Source: CAYPGT01 sp964512985 (GTDB lineage: Bacteria > Cyanobacteriota > Vampirovibrionia > LMEP-6097). Taken from it: 64,000 nucleotides of DNA. Under the pieces are notes generated by a model. That model saw only the letters and a program-made list of their open reading frames with translations. It did no database searches and had not been told where the DNA came from. Numbering within the stretch: the first letter of the stretch is position 1; every line of letters begins with the position of its first letter. Made by a program: the position numbers and the translations under genes. This document shows, in pieces, positions 40,999 to 49,987 of the stretch. The DNA lies in NCBI GenBank assembly GCA_964512985.1, contig CAZELI010000001.1, forward strand, positions 124,001-188,000, read 5' to 3'.

Positions 40999-43900
40999 AT
41001 GAAAATTAAAAACCAATTTCTTGAAACCGCCAAACAGCGCACCATTATTTTTGATGGTGCTATGGGCACGAGTTTATTTAGTTATGATCTGACAGCCCAA
41101 GATTATGGTGGTGAAGAATATGAAGGTTGTCCTGAACAATTAAATGTTCATCGCCCGGATATTATTCAAGAAATTCATACTAGGTTTTTTGAGGCTGGGG
41201 CGGATGTAGTAGAGACTAATACTTTTGGTTCTAGTAGATTAGTCCTTGGTGAATATGGATTAGAAGATAAAGCATATGAGATTAGTAAGCTTGCTGCTTC
41301 GCTGGCTAGAGAAGTAGCGGATAAATTCACAGCACGTGAACCTCAGAAGCCTAGATTCGTAGCAGGTTCTATAGGTCCTGGGACTAAGCTGGTGAGTCTT
41401 GGCAATATTAGTTTTGATGAACTTTGTGAAAGTTATAAACCACAAGTATCTGGTCTTATAGATGGTGGTGTAGATCTGATTCTTATAGAAACCTGTCAAG
41501 ACCCGCTCCAGATCAAGGCTTGCCTTAATGCCTGCTTTGATGTGATGCAAGAGAAAGATATAAAGATCCCTATTCAAGTGCAAGTGACGGTTGAAACCAT
41601 GGGGACTATGCTTGTCGGTTCTGATATAGCTTCAGTGCTTACGACTCTTAGTGCTTATCCTATAGATATCATTGGTATGAACTGTGCTACTGGACCTAAG
41701 GAGATGCGCGAACATATTCGCTACCTTACCGAGAATGCTCCGTTTATGGTGAGTTGTTTACCGAACGCTGGTATCCCTGAGAACGTCGGTGGTCATGCAC
41801 ACTTTCCTTTAGGACCAGAAGAATTCTCTAATGAACTAACTCGCTTTGTGAAGGACTTTGGGGTGAATATTGTAGGTGGCTGTTGTGGAACGACTTACGA
41901 ACATATCCATATGCTTGCTGAGAAAGTTAAAACTGTTGAACCGGTTCGTCATCCTGATGAGGGTGACGAAAACCCCATCGAGTCTGTTTCCTCCATCTAT
42001 AATTCCGTCCCTATGATTATGGAGCCGCGCCCTCTAATAGTAGGAGAACGTACTAATGCTAACGGTTCTAAATTATTTAGAGATCTGCTTGGTGTCGGTG
42101 ATTATGAAGGGATAGTAGATATCGCTAAGGATCAAGTTGCAGAAGGCGCTCATGTACTAGATGTTTGCACTGCCTATGTTGGGCGTGATGAAATGAAGGA
42201 CATGGTCGAAGTGATTAAGCGTATTAATACGCAGGTCAATATACCGATCATGGTAGATAGCACTGAGTATCCAGTGCTTAAAGAAGCTCTCAAGTATATT
42301 TCTGGTAAGCCTATTATTAACTCAGTTAACTTAGAAGATGGCGAAGAACGTGTAGCGCAGATCGCTGGACTAGCACGCCAGTTTGGTGCGGCATTAGTAG
42401 TGCTTACTATTGATGAAGAGGGTATGGCTAAGACCGCAGAGAAGAAGCTCGCTGTAGCTAGTCGTCTCTATGAAATGCTTGTGCATAAGTATGGACTAGA
42501 TCCACGTAATTTGATTTATGATACTTTGACTTTTACTTTAGGTTCTGGTGATGAAGAGATGCGTAATGCTGGAGTAGAGACTATTAAATCTATTCACATG
42601 ATTAAAGAAAAATATCCTGAAGTGAAAACTATTCTTGGTTTAAGTAATATTAGCTTTGGCTTGGATGCTAAGCTGAGACCAGCTTTGAATTCAGTATTTT
42701 TACATGAATGTATAGAAGCAGGATTAGATATGGCTATCGCCTCAGCTAAGAAACTTTATCCTATTGCGCAGCTAGATCCTAAGGTTAGGGATTTTTGTTT
42801 AGACTTGATCTATGATCGCAGGCGCGAAGATTATGATCCCTTACATGCACTACTAGATTGTATTGCTGATATTAAACATGATACTAGTGCCAATGCTAAT
42901 CCTTATGAAGGTTTAGAGGTAGAAGAAATACTAGCCCGCAGAATCGTTGATGGTAATAAAACTAATATAGATAAGGACCTGGATGCTGCTATGACTAAGG
43001 GACATAAACCACTCGACATCATTAATATATTCTTGATGAATGGAATGAAGATAGTGGGTGATAGATTCCGTTCTGGTGAGATGCAGCTTCCATTTGTGTT
43101 GCAGTCTGCTACTTGTATGAAGACTGCAGTAGCTCATTTGGAACAGTTTATGACTAAGGCAGAAGGTGCTGGTAATAAGGGTTCTATAGTACTAGCTACT
43201 GTTAAGGGTGACGTGCATGATATTGGTAAGAATCTAGTAGATATCATTCTTACTAATAATGGCTATAAGGTTTATAACCTTGGTATTAAGCAGCCCATAG
43301 ACGAGATACTTAAAGCATTAGAAGAACATAAGGCTAATGTTATCGGTATGTCAGGATTACTTGTTAAATCCACTCTCATTATGAAGCAGAATCTAGAAGC
43401 GATGAATGAGCGTGGTATTAGTATCCCTGTGATACTTGGCGGTTCTGCGCTTACTCGTCGTTACGTAGAAGAAGACTGCGCGCAAATCTATAAGGGAACT
43501 GTATTCTATGGCTTTGACGCATTTACCGATCTTAGTCTGATGGAGAAGATTTGTGCTGGTGGAGATCTAGAAGCAGTGAAGAAAGAGTTCTATAAAACTA
43601 GAGCTCCGCTTAAAGATCCAGAACAAGTTAATCCCGAGACTGATGCTCCTTATGATCTAGTGGAAGATGGGAAAGTTCAAGCTGATATATTTAATTACAT
43701 TGAGAATCTTTCTAATACTAGAGTTCTTGATAGTTCTGAAATACCTAAGGCTCCTTTCTTTGGTGATAAATTAATCGAGAATAATATTGAACTAGACGAA
43801 GTGTGGAAATATCTCAATGTTGATGCGCTTATCATTGGTCAATGGCGCATGGGTAAAGGTAAACAGAGCGAAGCTGATTATAAGAAGCAACGCGAGACTA

Positions 43901-44589
43901 TTATTCTGCCGACACTAGAGCGTGTGAAAGCCGAAGCTAAAGCAGCAGGATATATTCGTCCTAAAATAAGCTATGGATATTATGCTTGCAAGGTAGATCC
44001 TGCTAATCCTAATAAGCTTATCATTATAAATCCTAATAACCATGACGTCATTGCGAGGAGCGAAGCGACGAAGCAATCCCTTACTAAGAGCAACAATGAC
44101 ATTAGCTTCATTTTCCCTCGTCAAACTTCTGGTGAGCATCTTTGTCTTAGTGATTACTTTAAGACTAATGGTGAGTCTAACTTAGTTGCCTTTCAGGTAG
44201 TGACTATCGGTGAAGAAGCTGCTAATTATGTGCGTAAATTATATGAGTCTGGTGACTTCCAAGAGTACCTCTATCATTACGGTCTAGCGACAGAGACTAC
44301 CGAAGCGCTTGCTGAATATTCGCATGCTAGAGTCCGCCAAGAGTTAGGACTCGCTGCTGAGGATGATAAGGACTACTATAAATTAATTCGTGGTAGTTAT
44401 CATGGTCTGCGTTATAGCTTTGGCTATCCTGCCTGCCCGCGTATAGAAGACCAGAAGCAAGTATTTGAAATGCTTAAACCAGATCGTATTGGACTAGAAC
44501 TCTCAGAAGAATGGCAGATACATCCTGAACATTCTACTTCCGCAATAATCGTGCATCATCCTGATGCTAAGTATTTTAATGTGAAGTGA
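40999..44589 (+). CDS. metH: Cobalamin-dependent methionine synthase with repeat-encoded insert
   Basis: MetH transfers a methyl group from methyltetrahydrofolate to homocysteine through cobalamin. The 1196-residue protein has all four modules: homocysteine domain (about 1-315, zinc Cys in GGCCG), pterin domain (about 340-610, GERTNANGSK), cobalamin domain (about 650-880, DVHDIGKN with the cobalt-ligating His) and SAM reactivation domain (about 910-1196, GYPACP). Around residues 1015-1030 in the reactivation domain, before FIFPRQ, the peptide VIARSEATKQS is encoded by an in-frame P1 repeat. No B12 riboswitch is visible in the 81-base upstream gap. metF, which makes its substrate, lies about 8 kb downstream. 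Confidence 0.96.
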   Translation: MKIKNQFLETAKQRTIIFDGAMGTSLFSYDLTAQDYGGEEYEGCPEQLNVHRPDIIQEIHTRFFEAGADVVETNTFGSSRLVLGEYGLEDKAYEISKLAASLAREVADKFTAREPQKPRFVAGSIGPGTKLVSLGNISFDELCESYKPQVSGLIDGGVDLILIETCQDPLQIKACLNACFDVMQEKDIKIPIQVQVTVETMGTMLVGSDIASVLTTLSAYPIDIIGMNCATGPKEMREHIRYLTENAPFMVSCLPNAGIPENVGGHAHFPLGPEEFSNELTRFVKDFGVNIVGGCCGTTYEHIHMLAEKVKTVEPVRHPDEGDENPIESVSSIYNSVPMIMEPRPLIVGERTNANGSKLFRDLLGVGDYEGIVDIAKDQVAEGAHVLDVCTAYVGRDEMKDMVEVIKRINTQVNIPIMVDSTEYPVLKEALKYISGKPIINSVNLEDGEERVAQIAGLARQFGAALVVLTIDEEGMAKTAEKKLAVASRLYEMLVHKYGLDPRNLIYDTLTFTLGSGDEEMRNAGVETIKSIHMIKEKYPEVKTILGLSNISFGLDAKLRPALNSVFLHECIEAGLDMAIASAKKLYPIAQLDPKVRDFCLDLIYDRRREDYDPLHALLDCIADIKHDTSANANPYEGLEVEEILARRIVDGNKTNIDKDLDAAMTKGHKPLDIINIFLMNGMKIVGDRFRSGEMQLPFVLQSATCMKTAVAHLEQFMTKAEGAGNKGSIVLATVKGDVHDIGKNLVDIILTNNGYKVYNLGIKQPIDEILKALEEHKANVIGMSGLLVKSTLIMKQNLEAMNERGISIPVILGGSALTRRYVEEDCAQIYKGTVFYGFDAFTDLSLMEKICAGGDLEAVKKEFYKTRAPLKDPEQVNPETDAPYDLVEDGKVQADIFNYIENLSNTRVLDSSEIPKAPFFGDKLIENNIELDEVWKYLNVDALIIGQWRMGKGKQSEADYKKQRETIILPTLERVKAEAKAAGYIRPKISYGYYACKVDPANPNKLIIINPNNHDVIARSEATKQSLTKSNNDISFIFPRQTSGEHLCLSDYFKTNGESNLVAFQVVTIGEEAANYVRKLYESGDFQEYLYHYGLATETTEALAEYSHARVRQELGLAAEDDKDYYKLIRGSYHGLRYSFGYPACPRIEDQKQVFEMLKPDRIGLELSEEWQIHPEHSTSAIIVHHPDAKYFNVK
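44046..44080. repeat. Palindromic repeat P1 inside the metH coding sequence
   Basis: CGTCATTGCGAGGAGCGAAG then CGACGAAGCAATCCC closely matches the intergenic copies at 4270 and 5803, with paired changes (C to T on the left arm, G to A on the right) that keep the stem. It is translated in frame as part of MetH (VIARSEATKQS). Confidence 0.9.
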
Positions 44590-44604
44590 TACACTATTAA
44601 AGTA

Positions 44605-45411
44605 ATGAAATTCATAAACGACCTATTAGATATTCTCAAAGCTATATTCCTAGGAATTAAAGAGGGCTTTATGGATTTGGTGCAATGGTCTAAGCCACCG
44701 CGTGAGGCACCCGCTGAGCAAGAAGATACTAGTTGGAAGAAATATTACAAATATGCAGAGTGGAGATTTTGGGCGGTGCAAGAAGTTACGGCTCAGATTG
44801 TAGTAGTTTTGATATTACTAATTTTGATTCGTGAGGCTGTTGGTGAGTTTAGATTCATACCTTCTGAGAGTATGGTTCCAACGATGAAGGTTGATGATAA
44901 ATTATTTGTCGAGAAGTTCTCTAAAATATTCCGTAAACAATATAATCGTGGCGATATTATAATTTTTTATCCTCCTGCTCATGCTATAGGAGTCTGTGGT
45001 GGAAAGAAATTAGCCCCTGGTGAAGATATACTTAAGTGGGATCCTTTTAGTGTATTTGCAAGATTGACAGGTCTGCCTTTCTTACCTCAACCAGAGGCTT
45101 ATATCAAGCGAATCGTAGCCATCCCTGGTGATAAAGTTCAAGTGCGCAAGAATGAAGGTGTGTTTATCAATGGGCGTCATTTAGATGAACCATATCATTT
45201 CGCTAGTATGGATTTCTTGCCAGAGTATGATACTGACGAGATTGAGATCCCTGAAGGTTACTACTATGTTCTTGGTGATAATCGAAATTATAGTTGTGAT
45301 AGTCATTACTGGGGACTACTTCCTAAGAATAGAGTTATAGGAAGAGCTGCGTTCCTTATTTATCGATCACTATCAGTTAAACCTTCCGTGAAATCTACTG
45401 CTGATGAATAA
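44605..45411 (+). CDS. lepB: Signal peptidase I
   Basis: LepB removes signal peptides from exported proteins. The 268-residue protein has a cytoplasmic N-terminus, a membrane anchor (about residues 60-80), the catalytic Ser in IPSESMVPTM (around 93), the catalytic Lys in YIKRIVAIPGD (around 169) and box E GDNRNYSCDSHYWG (around 226). A segment between the two catalytic boxes containing CGGKKLAPGEDILKWDPF is longer than in minimal homologues. It starts 15 bases after metH and overlaps the next gene by eight bases. Confidence 0.94.
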   Translation: MKFINDLLDILKAIFLGIKEGFMDLVQWSKPPREAPAEQEDTSWKKYYKYAEWRFWAVQEVTAQIVVVLILLILIREAVGEFRFIPSESMVPTMKVDDKLFVEKFSKIFRKQYNRGDIIIFYPPAHAIGVCGGKKLAPGEDILKWDPFSVFARLTGLPFLPQPEAYIKRIVAIPGDKVQVRKNEGVFINGRHLDEPYHFASMDFLPEYDTDEIEIPEGYYYVLGDNRNYSCDSHYWGLLPKNRVIGRAAFLIYRSLSVKPSVKSTADE

Positions 45412-47098
45412 TTTATTTCTATTATTAATTCCTATCGTAGCTGCTGTAATATTGGGTTTGGATATATGGTCCTTTCCATTAATTAGTCCTGATGAACCAC
45501 GCTATGCAGAGACTGCCCGTGAAATGATGGAGCGCATGGATTATATAGTTCCATATTGTGACTACCTTCCGCGTTTTGATAAGCCCATACTTTTCTATTG
45601 GCTGGAGATTCTATCTTTAAAACTTTTTGGGCTCAATGAACTTGCAGCTCGCTTGCCATCAGTGTTGGCTGGAGCTGGAATGGTGTGGCTAGCATTCTTA
45701 CTAGGAAGCATTCAGGGATTTGGTTTGGTGGCAGCTGGAATGATGCTCACTAGTCTACAGATATTCTTATTCTCTAAGCTTGCTATCACTGATATGGTTC
45801 TTGCGTTTTTTATTTCTGCAGCTATTAGTTTCTTCTATTTAGGTTATCGTGAGAGACAAGAGATTCAACAGAAATTTGCCTTGAAAGAGAAACAAAGCTC
45901 TGCTTGGTTTTGGTTGTCGTTAGTTATGATGGCGTTTGGTATGCTCTGCAAAGGACCAGTAGCCGTCTTGCTACCTTTAGCGGTAATTTTTGTTTTCTTG
46001 GTTATAGAGAAGGATCTGTTTGATTTCTTGAAAGATACTTGGGTTGAGCTTAGTATCGGAATCGTAATGTTTCTATTAATTACTGTACCTTGGTATCTTG
46101 CTGTACACTTAGCTACTGCTGGTAAGTTCACTTATGAATTTTTCTTGGGACATAATTTATCCAGATACTTGAACGTTCTTACTAATCACGCTGGACCGCT
46201 CTGGTACTATCTTCCAGTAATTTTCATCGGCTTGTTTCCATGGTCGTTCTTCTTAGTGCAAGCCATGTTCTCTAATGATTTCTCTACTAAGTTTAATCTC
46301 AGAGCGGAATCAGCTAAGGCAGCACATTTAATGAGTTTCTGTTCGTTATGGGCATTTATTATTCTACTATTCTTCAGTATCTCGCAAACCAAGCTGCCGA
46401 CTTATATTACACCGATTTATTTACCTCTAGTGATTATTGTTGCTAAGTGGTGGTCTGAGAAATTTAAGATAGTAAGAAGTAATGGTTATAAAAACTTAGA
46501 TGGTTTGATTGGTTTAGCCTTGATGGTGCTTGCTGTATTTGCCGGAGCGATATTAGCTTTATTCGTATTCAAGAAGCAGTTGTTAGAAATTAATTCTATT
46601 ATACTTGTAGCGATAGCGATAATTTCCTTTATGCTGATTGCTGCTGCTTTGGTCGCTATGACTGCTATGCTTTATCGTGCCAGAACAGCTTTTGCGATTA
46701 TTAGTGGAGTTACTTTGTTTTGTTATTTAATTAGCACTCATTATATTTTGCGTTCCTTTGCTGTTTATAGAGATGCTGGTGCTAAGGCTTTTTCGCTTGC
46801 ACTTAAACCAGAAGATAAATTAGCTTGTTATAAAACTCACGGTACTATTTTTAGTTTTTATGCAAAGAGACCTGCTCCAGAATTGAACGACAAAGAATTG
46901 CTTAAGTACTTAACTAATTCCTCTGAATCTGGCATTAAGTATTTTGTAGCTAAATCAAGGCACTTTGCAGAATTCGATAAGTATTTAACTAATAATATGC
47001 AGGTTAACGGTCAAAGTGCTGTCTATGAAAAGGTCAAATCTAATAAGATTTATACGTATGGTAAGGGAATTAAAATGTTACAATTATCTTCGCTATGA
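45404..47098 (+). CDS. GT39/ArnT-like membrane glycosyltransferase
   Basis: The 564-residue polytopic protein has about eleven to twelve hydrophobic helices. The first periplasmic loop holds the catalytic motif SPDEPRYAETAREM, characteristic of ArnT/PMT-type enzymes (GT-C fold) that use polyprenyl-phosphate sugars on the outer face of the inner membrane. The substrate could be lipid A, a glycan or protein; the sequence does not decide. The start overlaps lepB by eight bases and the end overlaps the next unknown gene by four, so it is in the middle of a coupled operon. Confidence 0.88.
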   Translation: MNNLFLLLIPIVAAVILGLDIWSFPLISPDEPRYAETAREMMERMDYIVPYCDYLPRFDKPILFYWLEILSLKLFGLNELAARLPSVLAGAGMVWLAFLLGSIQGFGLVAAGMMLTSLQIFLFSKLAITDMVLAFFISAAISFFYLGYRERQEIQQKFALKEKQSSAWFWLSLVMMAFGMLCKGPVAVLLPLAVIFVFLVIEKDLFDFLKDTWVELSIGIVMFLLITVPWYLAVHLATAGKFTYEFFLGHNLSRYLNVLTNHAGPLWYYLPVIFIGLFPWSFFLVQAMFSNDFSTKFNLRAESAKAAHLMSFCSLWAFIILLFFSISQTKLPTYITPIYLPLVIIVAKWWSEKFKIVRSNGYKNLDGLIGLALMVLAVFAGAILALFVFKKQLLEINSIILVAIAIISFMLIAAALVAMTAMLYRARTAFAIISGVTLFCYLISTHYILRSFAVYRDAGAKAFSLALKPEDKLACYKTHGTIFSFYAKRPAPELNDKELLKYLTNSSESGIKYFVAKSRHFAEFDKYLTNNMQVNGQSAVYEKVKSNKIYTYGKGIKMLQLSSL

Positions 47099-47862
47099 TA
47101 GATAAGTTCAAAGTTGCAATAGGAAATAAATCCTTCCTTACATTAGATTCAAATGATATTAAGAGTTTAGGAAGAGCTTTTAATCAATTAATAAGCGTTG
47201 CTCAGAAAGAAAATATTCGACTTCACCCTCGTGATGTGGGTGTTGATTTAGCTGCAATAAGTTTAGGTTATAACAGACTTAATGATACTGAAGCTAATCT
47301 GTCTTCAGAAATTAGTATAGTTGATCAAAGAATTACAATTGGCGATCAGCCGACATTGATTAGTTATACAGAGAAATTACTGGAATCTATTGCTAAGGGT
47401 CTTGAAGGATCTCATGAAGCTTTAACTTGGTTTCTTGATGGTTTAATAGGGTCTGATGGAGAGACTAAATCATTGCGCGATGAAGTAAGTAGTTCAATGG
47501 AAGAGGTTTTTGGGAGATATCGAGAGATTAAACAAAATGCTGATCATATTCAACTACTTCGTTCTCGTGATGCTGATAGAGACTATGAGAGGGATTTGTT
47601 CTGTCAAATTTTAGCTTTGGCTCCTAGGTTAAAGAATAAGCTAAGTTTTATTGATGAACATACGGCTGAATTTACTATGATTGCTGCTGATCAATTTAGG
47701 CAGGGAAGTGATAATGAATTCTCCTTAAGTTTTGATGCTGATAATAATTTCATTTTTACGAGGCATCTAAGATTGGGCTCTAAAATAGAAGCGACTATAA
47801 ATAAAGACTCTGTTCCTGGACGTATACTTAGTGATATTTATAAAGAAGCACAAGGCGCATAA
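47095..47862 (+). CDS. Unknown soluble protein in the lepB operon
   Basis: I do not recognise this 255-residue protein. It has no signal peptide or membrane helix and appears helical in residues 15-190, with a beta-rich end (FSLSFDADNNFIFTRHLRLG). The ATG overlaps the GT39 gene stop by four bases. The downstream gene of similar composition has its own promoter. A lineage-specific cytoplasmic protein is all that can be said. Confidence 0.5.
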   Translation: MIDKFKVAIGNKSFLTLDSNDIKSLGRAFNQLISVAQKENIRLHPRDVGVDLAAISLGYNRLNDTEANLSSEISIVDQRITIGDQPTLISYTEKLLESIAKGLEGSHEALTWFLDGLIGSDGETKSLRDEVSSSMEEVFGRYREIKQNADHIQLLRSRDADRDYERDLFCQILALAPRLKNKLSFIDEHTAEFTMIAADQFRQGSDNEFSLSFDADNNFIFTRHLRLGSKIEATINKDSVPGRILSDIYKEAQGA

Positions 47863-47888
47863 ATAATTAACTAGTTATATAAAGAGTA

Positions 47889-47917
47889 TTGACAAACTGA
47901 AAGCCTTTTAGTATAAT
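47889..47917 (+). promoter_or_regulatory. Consensus sigma70-type promoter
   Basis: A perfect TTGACA (47889-47894) and perfect TATAAT (47912-47917) separated by exactly 17 bases. An AAAGGAG ribosome site at 47936-47941 and a six-base spacer lead to the ATG at 47948. This is the best promoter in the window and implies high expression of the following unknown gene. Confidence 0.85.
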
Positions 47918-47947
47918 AATACTCACAACAAAATAAAGGAGAATTTT

Positions 47948-48595
47948 ATGACTGGACCAGCACCCCTAGGAACAAGCAATACCCCAAGAAAACTTATGAA
48001 GGATCTTGTCACGACCCAGGTCCAGGTAACAATGTCTGAACCTGAAGTTCCAGTAATAGATAATAGGGATATGGGAGTCGGAATGTCTGTAAAACAGTCT
48101 AATCCTGTTGAGGTAATTTTTGACAAACTTAAAGATAAAGCCAAGACATATGAGAAGCTTTCTGTTTCAGATGTACTCTCTGATGGTGAATCTGTTGCTG
48201 CTTTTCATATTGATGGTGATCTTTTAACATTAAGATACTTTTCTAGAAATCATCGTACTTATGACGAACTTACAAATAAGAATGTAGTGGATAAGGATCC
48301 AGTATTTCCAATTCTTTCTTTGTCTAGATTAGCTACCTTAATTAGCAATGCTCAACTTGAAGATGCCAATAACTTGCTCTGTGAATTTATAATAAAGTCC
48401 TGCCAGAATTTGCATATAGCTGATAGTACCGACTTGCTCTTCAATAAGGCTGGCCGTGATCTGTCGAACTTACTCTGTATTGATCTTCAGTCGATAATTT
48501 TCCAAGCATCAATTAACTCTGTCCCTGATGAGAACCAGGTTCAGCAAAATCCTCTATGCCCAGCTTCCTATGATGTTGGTGCATTTATTAAATAA
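47948..48595 (+). CDS. Unknown protein with consensus promoter
   Basis: The 215-residue soluble protein is not recognised. Its first 50 residues (Pro/Thr/Val-rich) look disordered. A folded part from about residue 60 contains SVAAFHIDGDLLTLRYFSRN and a helical end. A textbook promoter and ribosome site precede it, so it is probably abundant. It is convergent with deoA, with no gap between the stop codons. A relationship with the 255-residue gene upstream is possible from composition but not demonstrable by eye. Confidence 0.55.
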   Translation: MTGPAPLGTSNTPRKLMKDLVTTQVQVTMSEPEVPVIDNRDMGVGMSVKQSNPVEVIFDKLKDKAKTYEKLSVSDVLSDGESVAAFHIDGDLLTLRYFSRNHRTYDELTNKNVVDKDPVFPILSLSRLATLISNAQLEDANNLLCEFIIKSCQNLHIADSTDLLFNKAGRDLSNLLCIDLQSIIFQASINSVPDENQVQQNPLCPASYDVGAFIK

Positions 48596-49981
48596 CTAAT
48601 TATACTTCCGTAGAATCAACTTAGGCTTGCGCATTTTATTTTCAGTGAATAAATAAGCATTGAGAATTTTTTCTTTCGCTTGTTCTAGATCAGCTTCATT
48701 AGAGCCTTGTACGGTGAATAATAAATCACCAGGTTTAACTTTCTGAGAGATCTTAGCTTTAAACAAAACACCAGCAGTATTGTCGATAGCGTAAGCACCG
48801 CCAGCCAAAGGCTTATAAGCTAGTTCATGGATAGTCTGACCTACAGCGAGTGCATTTAGTTCTTTCACGTAAGCATCTTTCTCTGCTCTACATTCAAGCT
48901 TGAACTGAGGCTCGTTAGCTTCTCGGATCTTAGCCATATCACCGCCTTGCGCTTCTATCCACTCTTGCATTTTCACATATGCTTTACCAGAACGGATTGC
49001 GTCCTCTACTTCAATGGTGCTAGCAATGCTACCAGCAAACTCCATTACTAAATCATAAAGATCGTTTTTCACTTTACCTTCAAGTAAATCTAAGGCTTCG
49101 ATTAACTCTGGTCCATTACCGACAGCAGCTCCTAATGGTTGATCCATATTACTGATAATCGCTCTAGTATTGAGGTTGAGCTTCTTGCCTATTTTTACCA
49201 TTTGCTTAGCGAGTTGCTTAGCGTATTTAAGATCTTTCATGAAAGCACCAGAACCGACTTTCACATCGAGAAGAATGATATCCGCTCCGCCAGCGATCTT
49301 CTTAGACATAACGCTAGAAGCGATTAGTGGAATAGATTCTACAGTAGCAGTTCTATCTCTAAGTGAATATAGTCTCTTGTCTGCAGGCGCAAACTCCATA
49401 GTCTGACCAGCAAGCGCAATCCCGACTTCTTTAATCTGCTTCTCAAACTGTTTCATGGAGATATCAGTCTTGAATCCAGGTATAGCTTCGAGCTTATCGA
49501 TGGTGCCACCAGTATGTCCTAATGATCTACCCGAGAATTTAGAAATCTTGAAACCTATAGAAGCTAGTATAGGAGCGAGAACTAAGGTTACCTTATCACC
49601 CACACCACCAGTACTATGTTTATCCACAAAGCCTCTACTATTAGGCACATGAAGACTTGCACACTCGTGATCATCATCATGACTATGATTATGCATCGGG
49701 GTTTCACGTTTAAGTGTTAGCACATGACCACTAAATGCCATCGCACGCGTAAGTTCAGTAGTCTCTTCATCGTTTAGACCGCTCATGCAGACTGCCATTA
49801 ACCATGCTGACACTTGATAGTCGGGAATCTTATCGAGATGATTAATAAACCAAAATATCTCTTCAGTCGTATGAGCTTGTCCATGACGCTTAGCATTGAT
49901 GAGGCGTATCATTTCTGGACTGGCTATTCTTTCTTCCACCGTCATAGTTTTAGCTTTAGTTTTAGTCTTAGTTAATGTCAT
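48596..49981 (-). CDS. deoA: Thymidine / pyrimidine-nucleoside phosphorylase
   Basis: This enzyme splits thymidine or other pyrimidine nucleosides with phosphate in salvage. The 461-residue protein has the phosphate and substrate signature VDKHSTGGVGDKVTLVLAP (around residue 118) and SGRSLGHTGGTIDKLE (around 145), and the C-terminal AGGAYAIDNTAGV domain. A His/Asp-rich insert (MHNHSHDDDHECASLH, around residue 97) precedes the first motif and is not usual in the family; it may bind metal or be a neutral loop. It starts six bases after the atpG stop, so both share a transcript. Thymidine versus broad pyrimidine specificity is undecided. Confidence 0.9.
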   Translation of the reverse strand: MTLTKTKTKAKTMTVEERIASPEMIRLINAKRHGQAHTTEEIFWFINHLDKIPDYQVSAWLMAVCMSGLNDEETTELTRAMAFSGHVLTLKRETPMHNHSHDDDHECASLHVPNSRGFVDKHSTGGVGDKVTLVLAPILASIGFKISKFSGRSLGHTGGTIDKLEAIPGFKTDISMKQFEKQIKEVGIALAGQTMEFAPADKRLYSLRDRTATVESIPLIASSVMSKKIAGGADIILLDVKVGSGAFMKDLKYAKQLAKQMVKIGKKLNLNTRAIISNMDQPLGAAVGNGPELIEALDLLEGKVKNDLYDLVMEFAGSIASTIEVEDAIRSGKAYVKMQEWIEAQGGDMAKIREANEPQFKLECRAEKDAYVKELNALAVGQTIHELAYKPLAGGAYAIDNTAGVLFKAKISQKVKPGDLLFTVQGSNEADLEQAKEKILNAYLFTENKMRKPKLILRKYN

Positions 49982-49987
49982 GAATCC

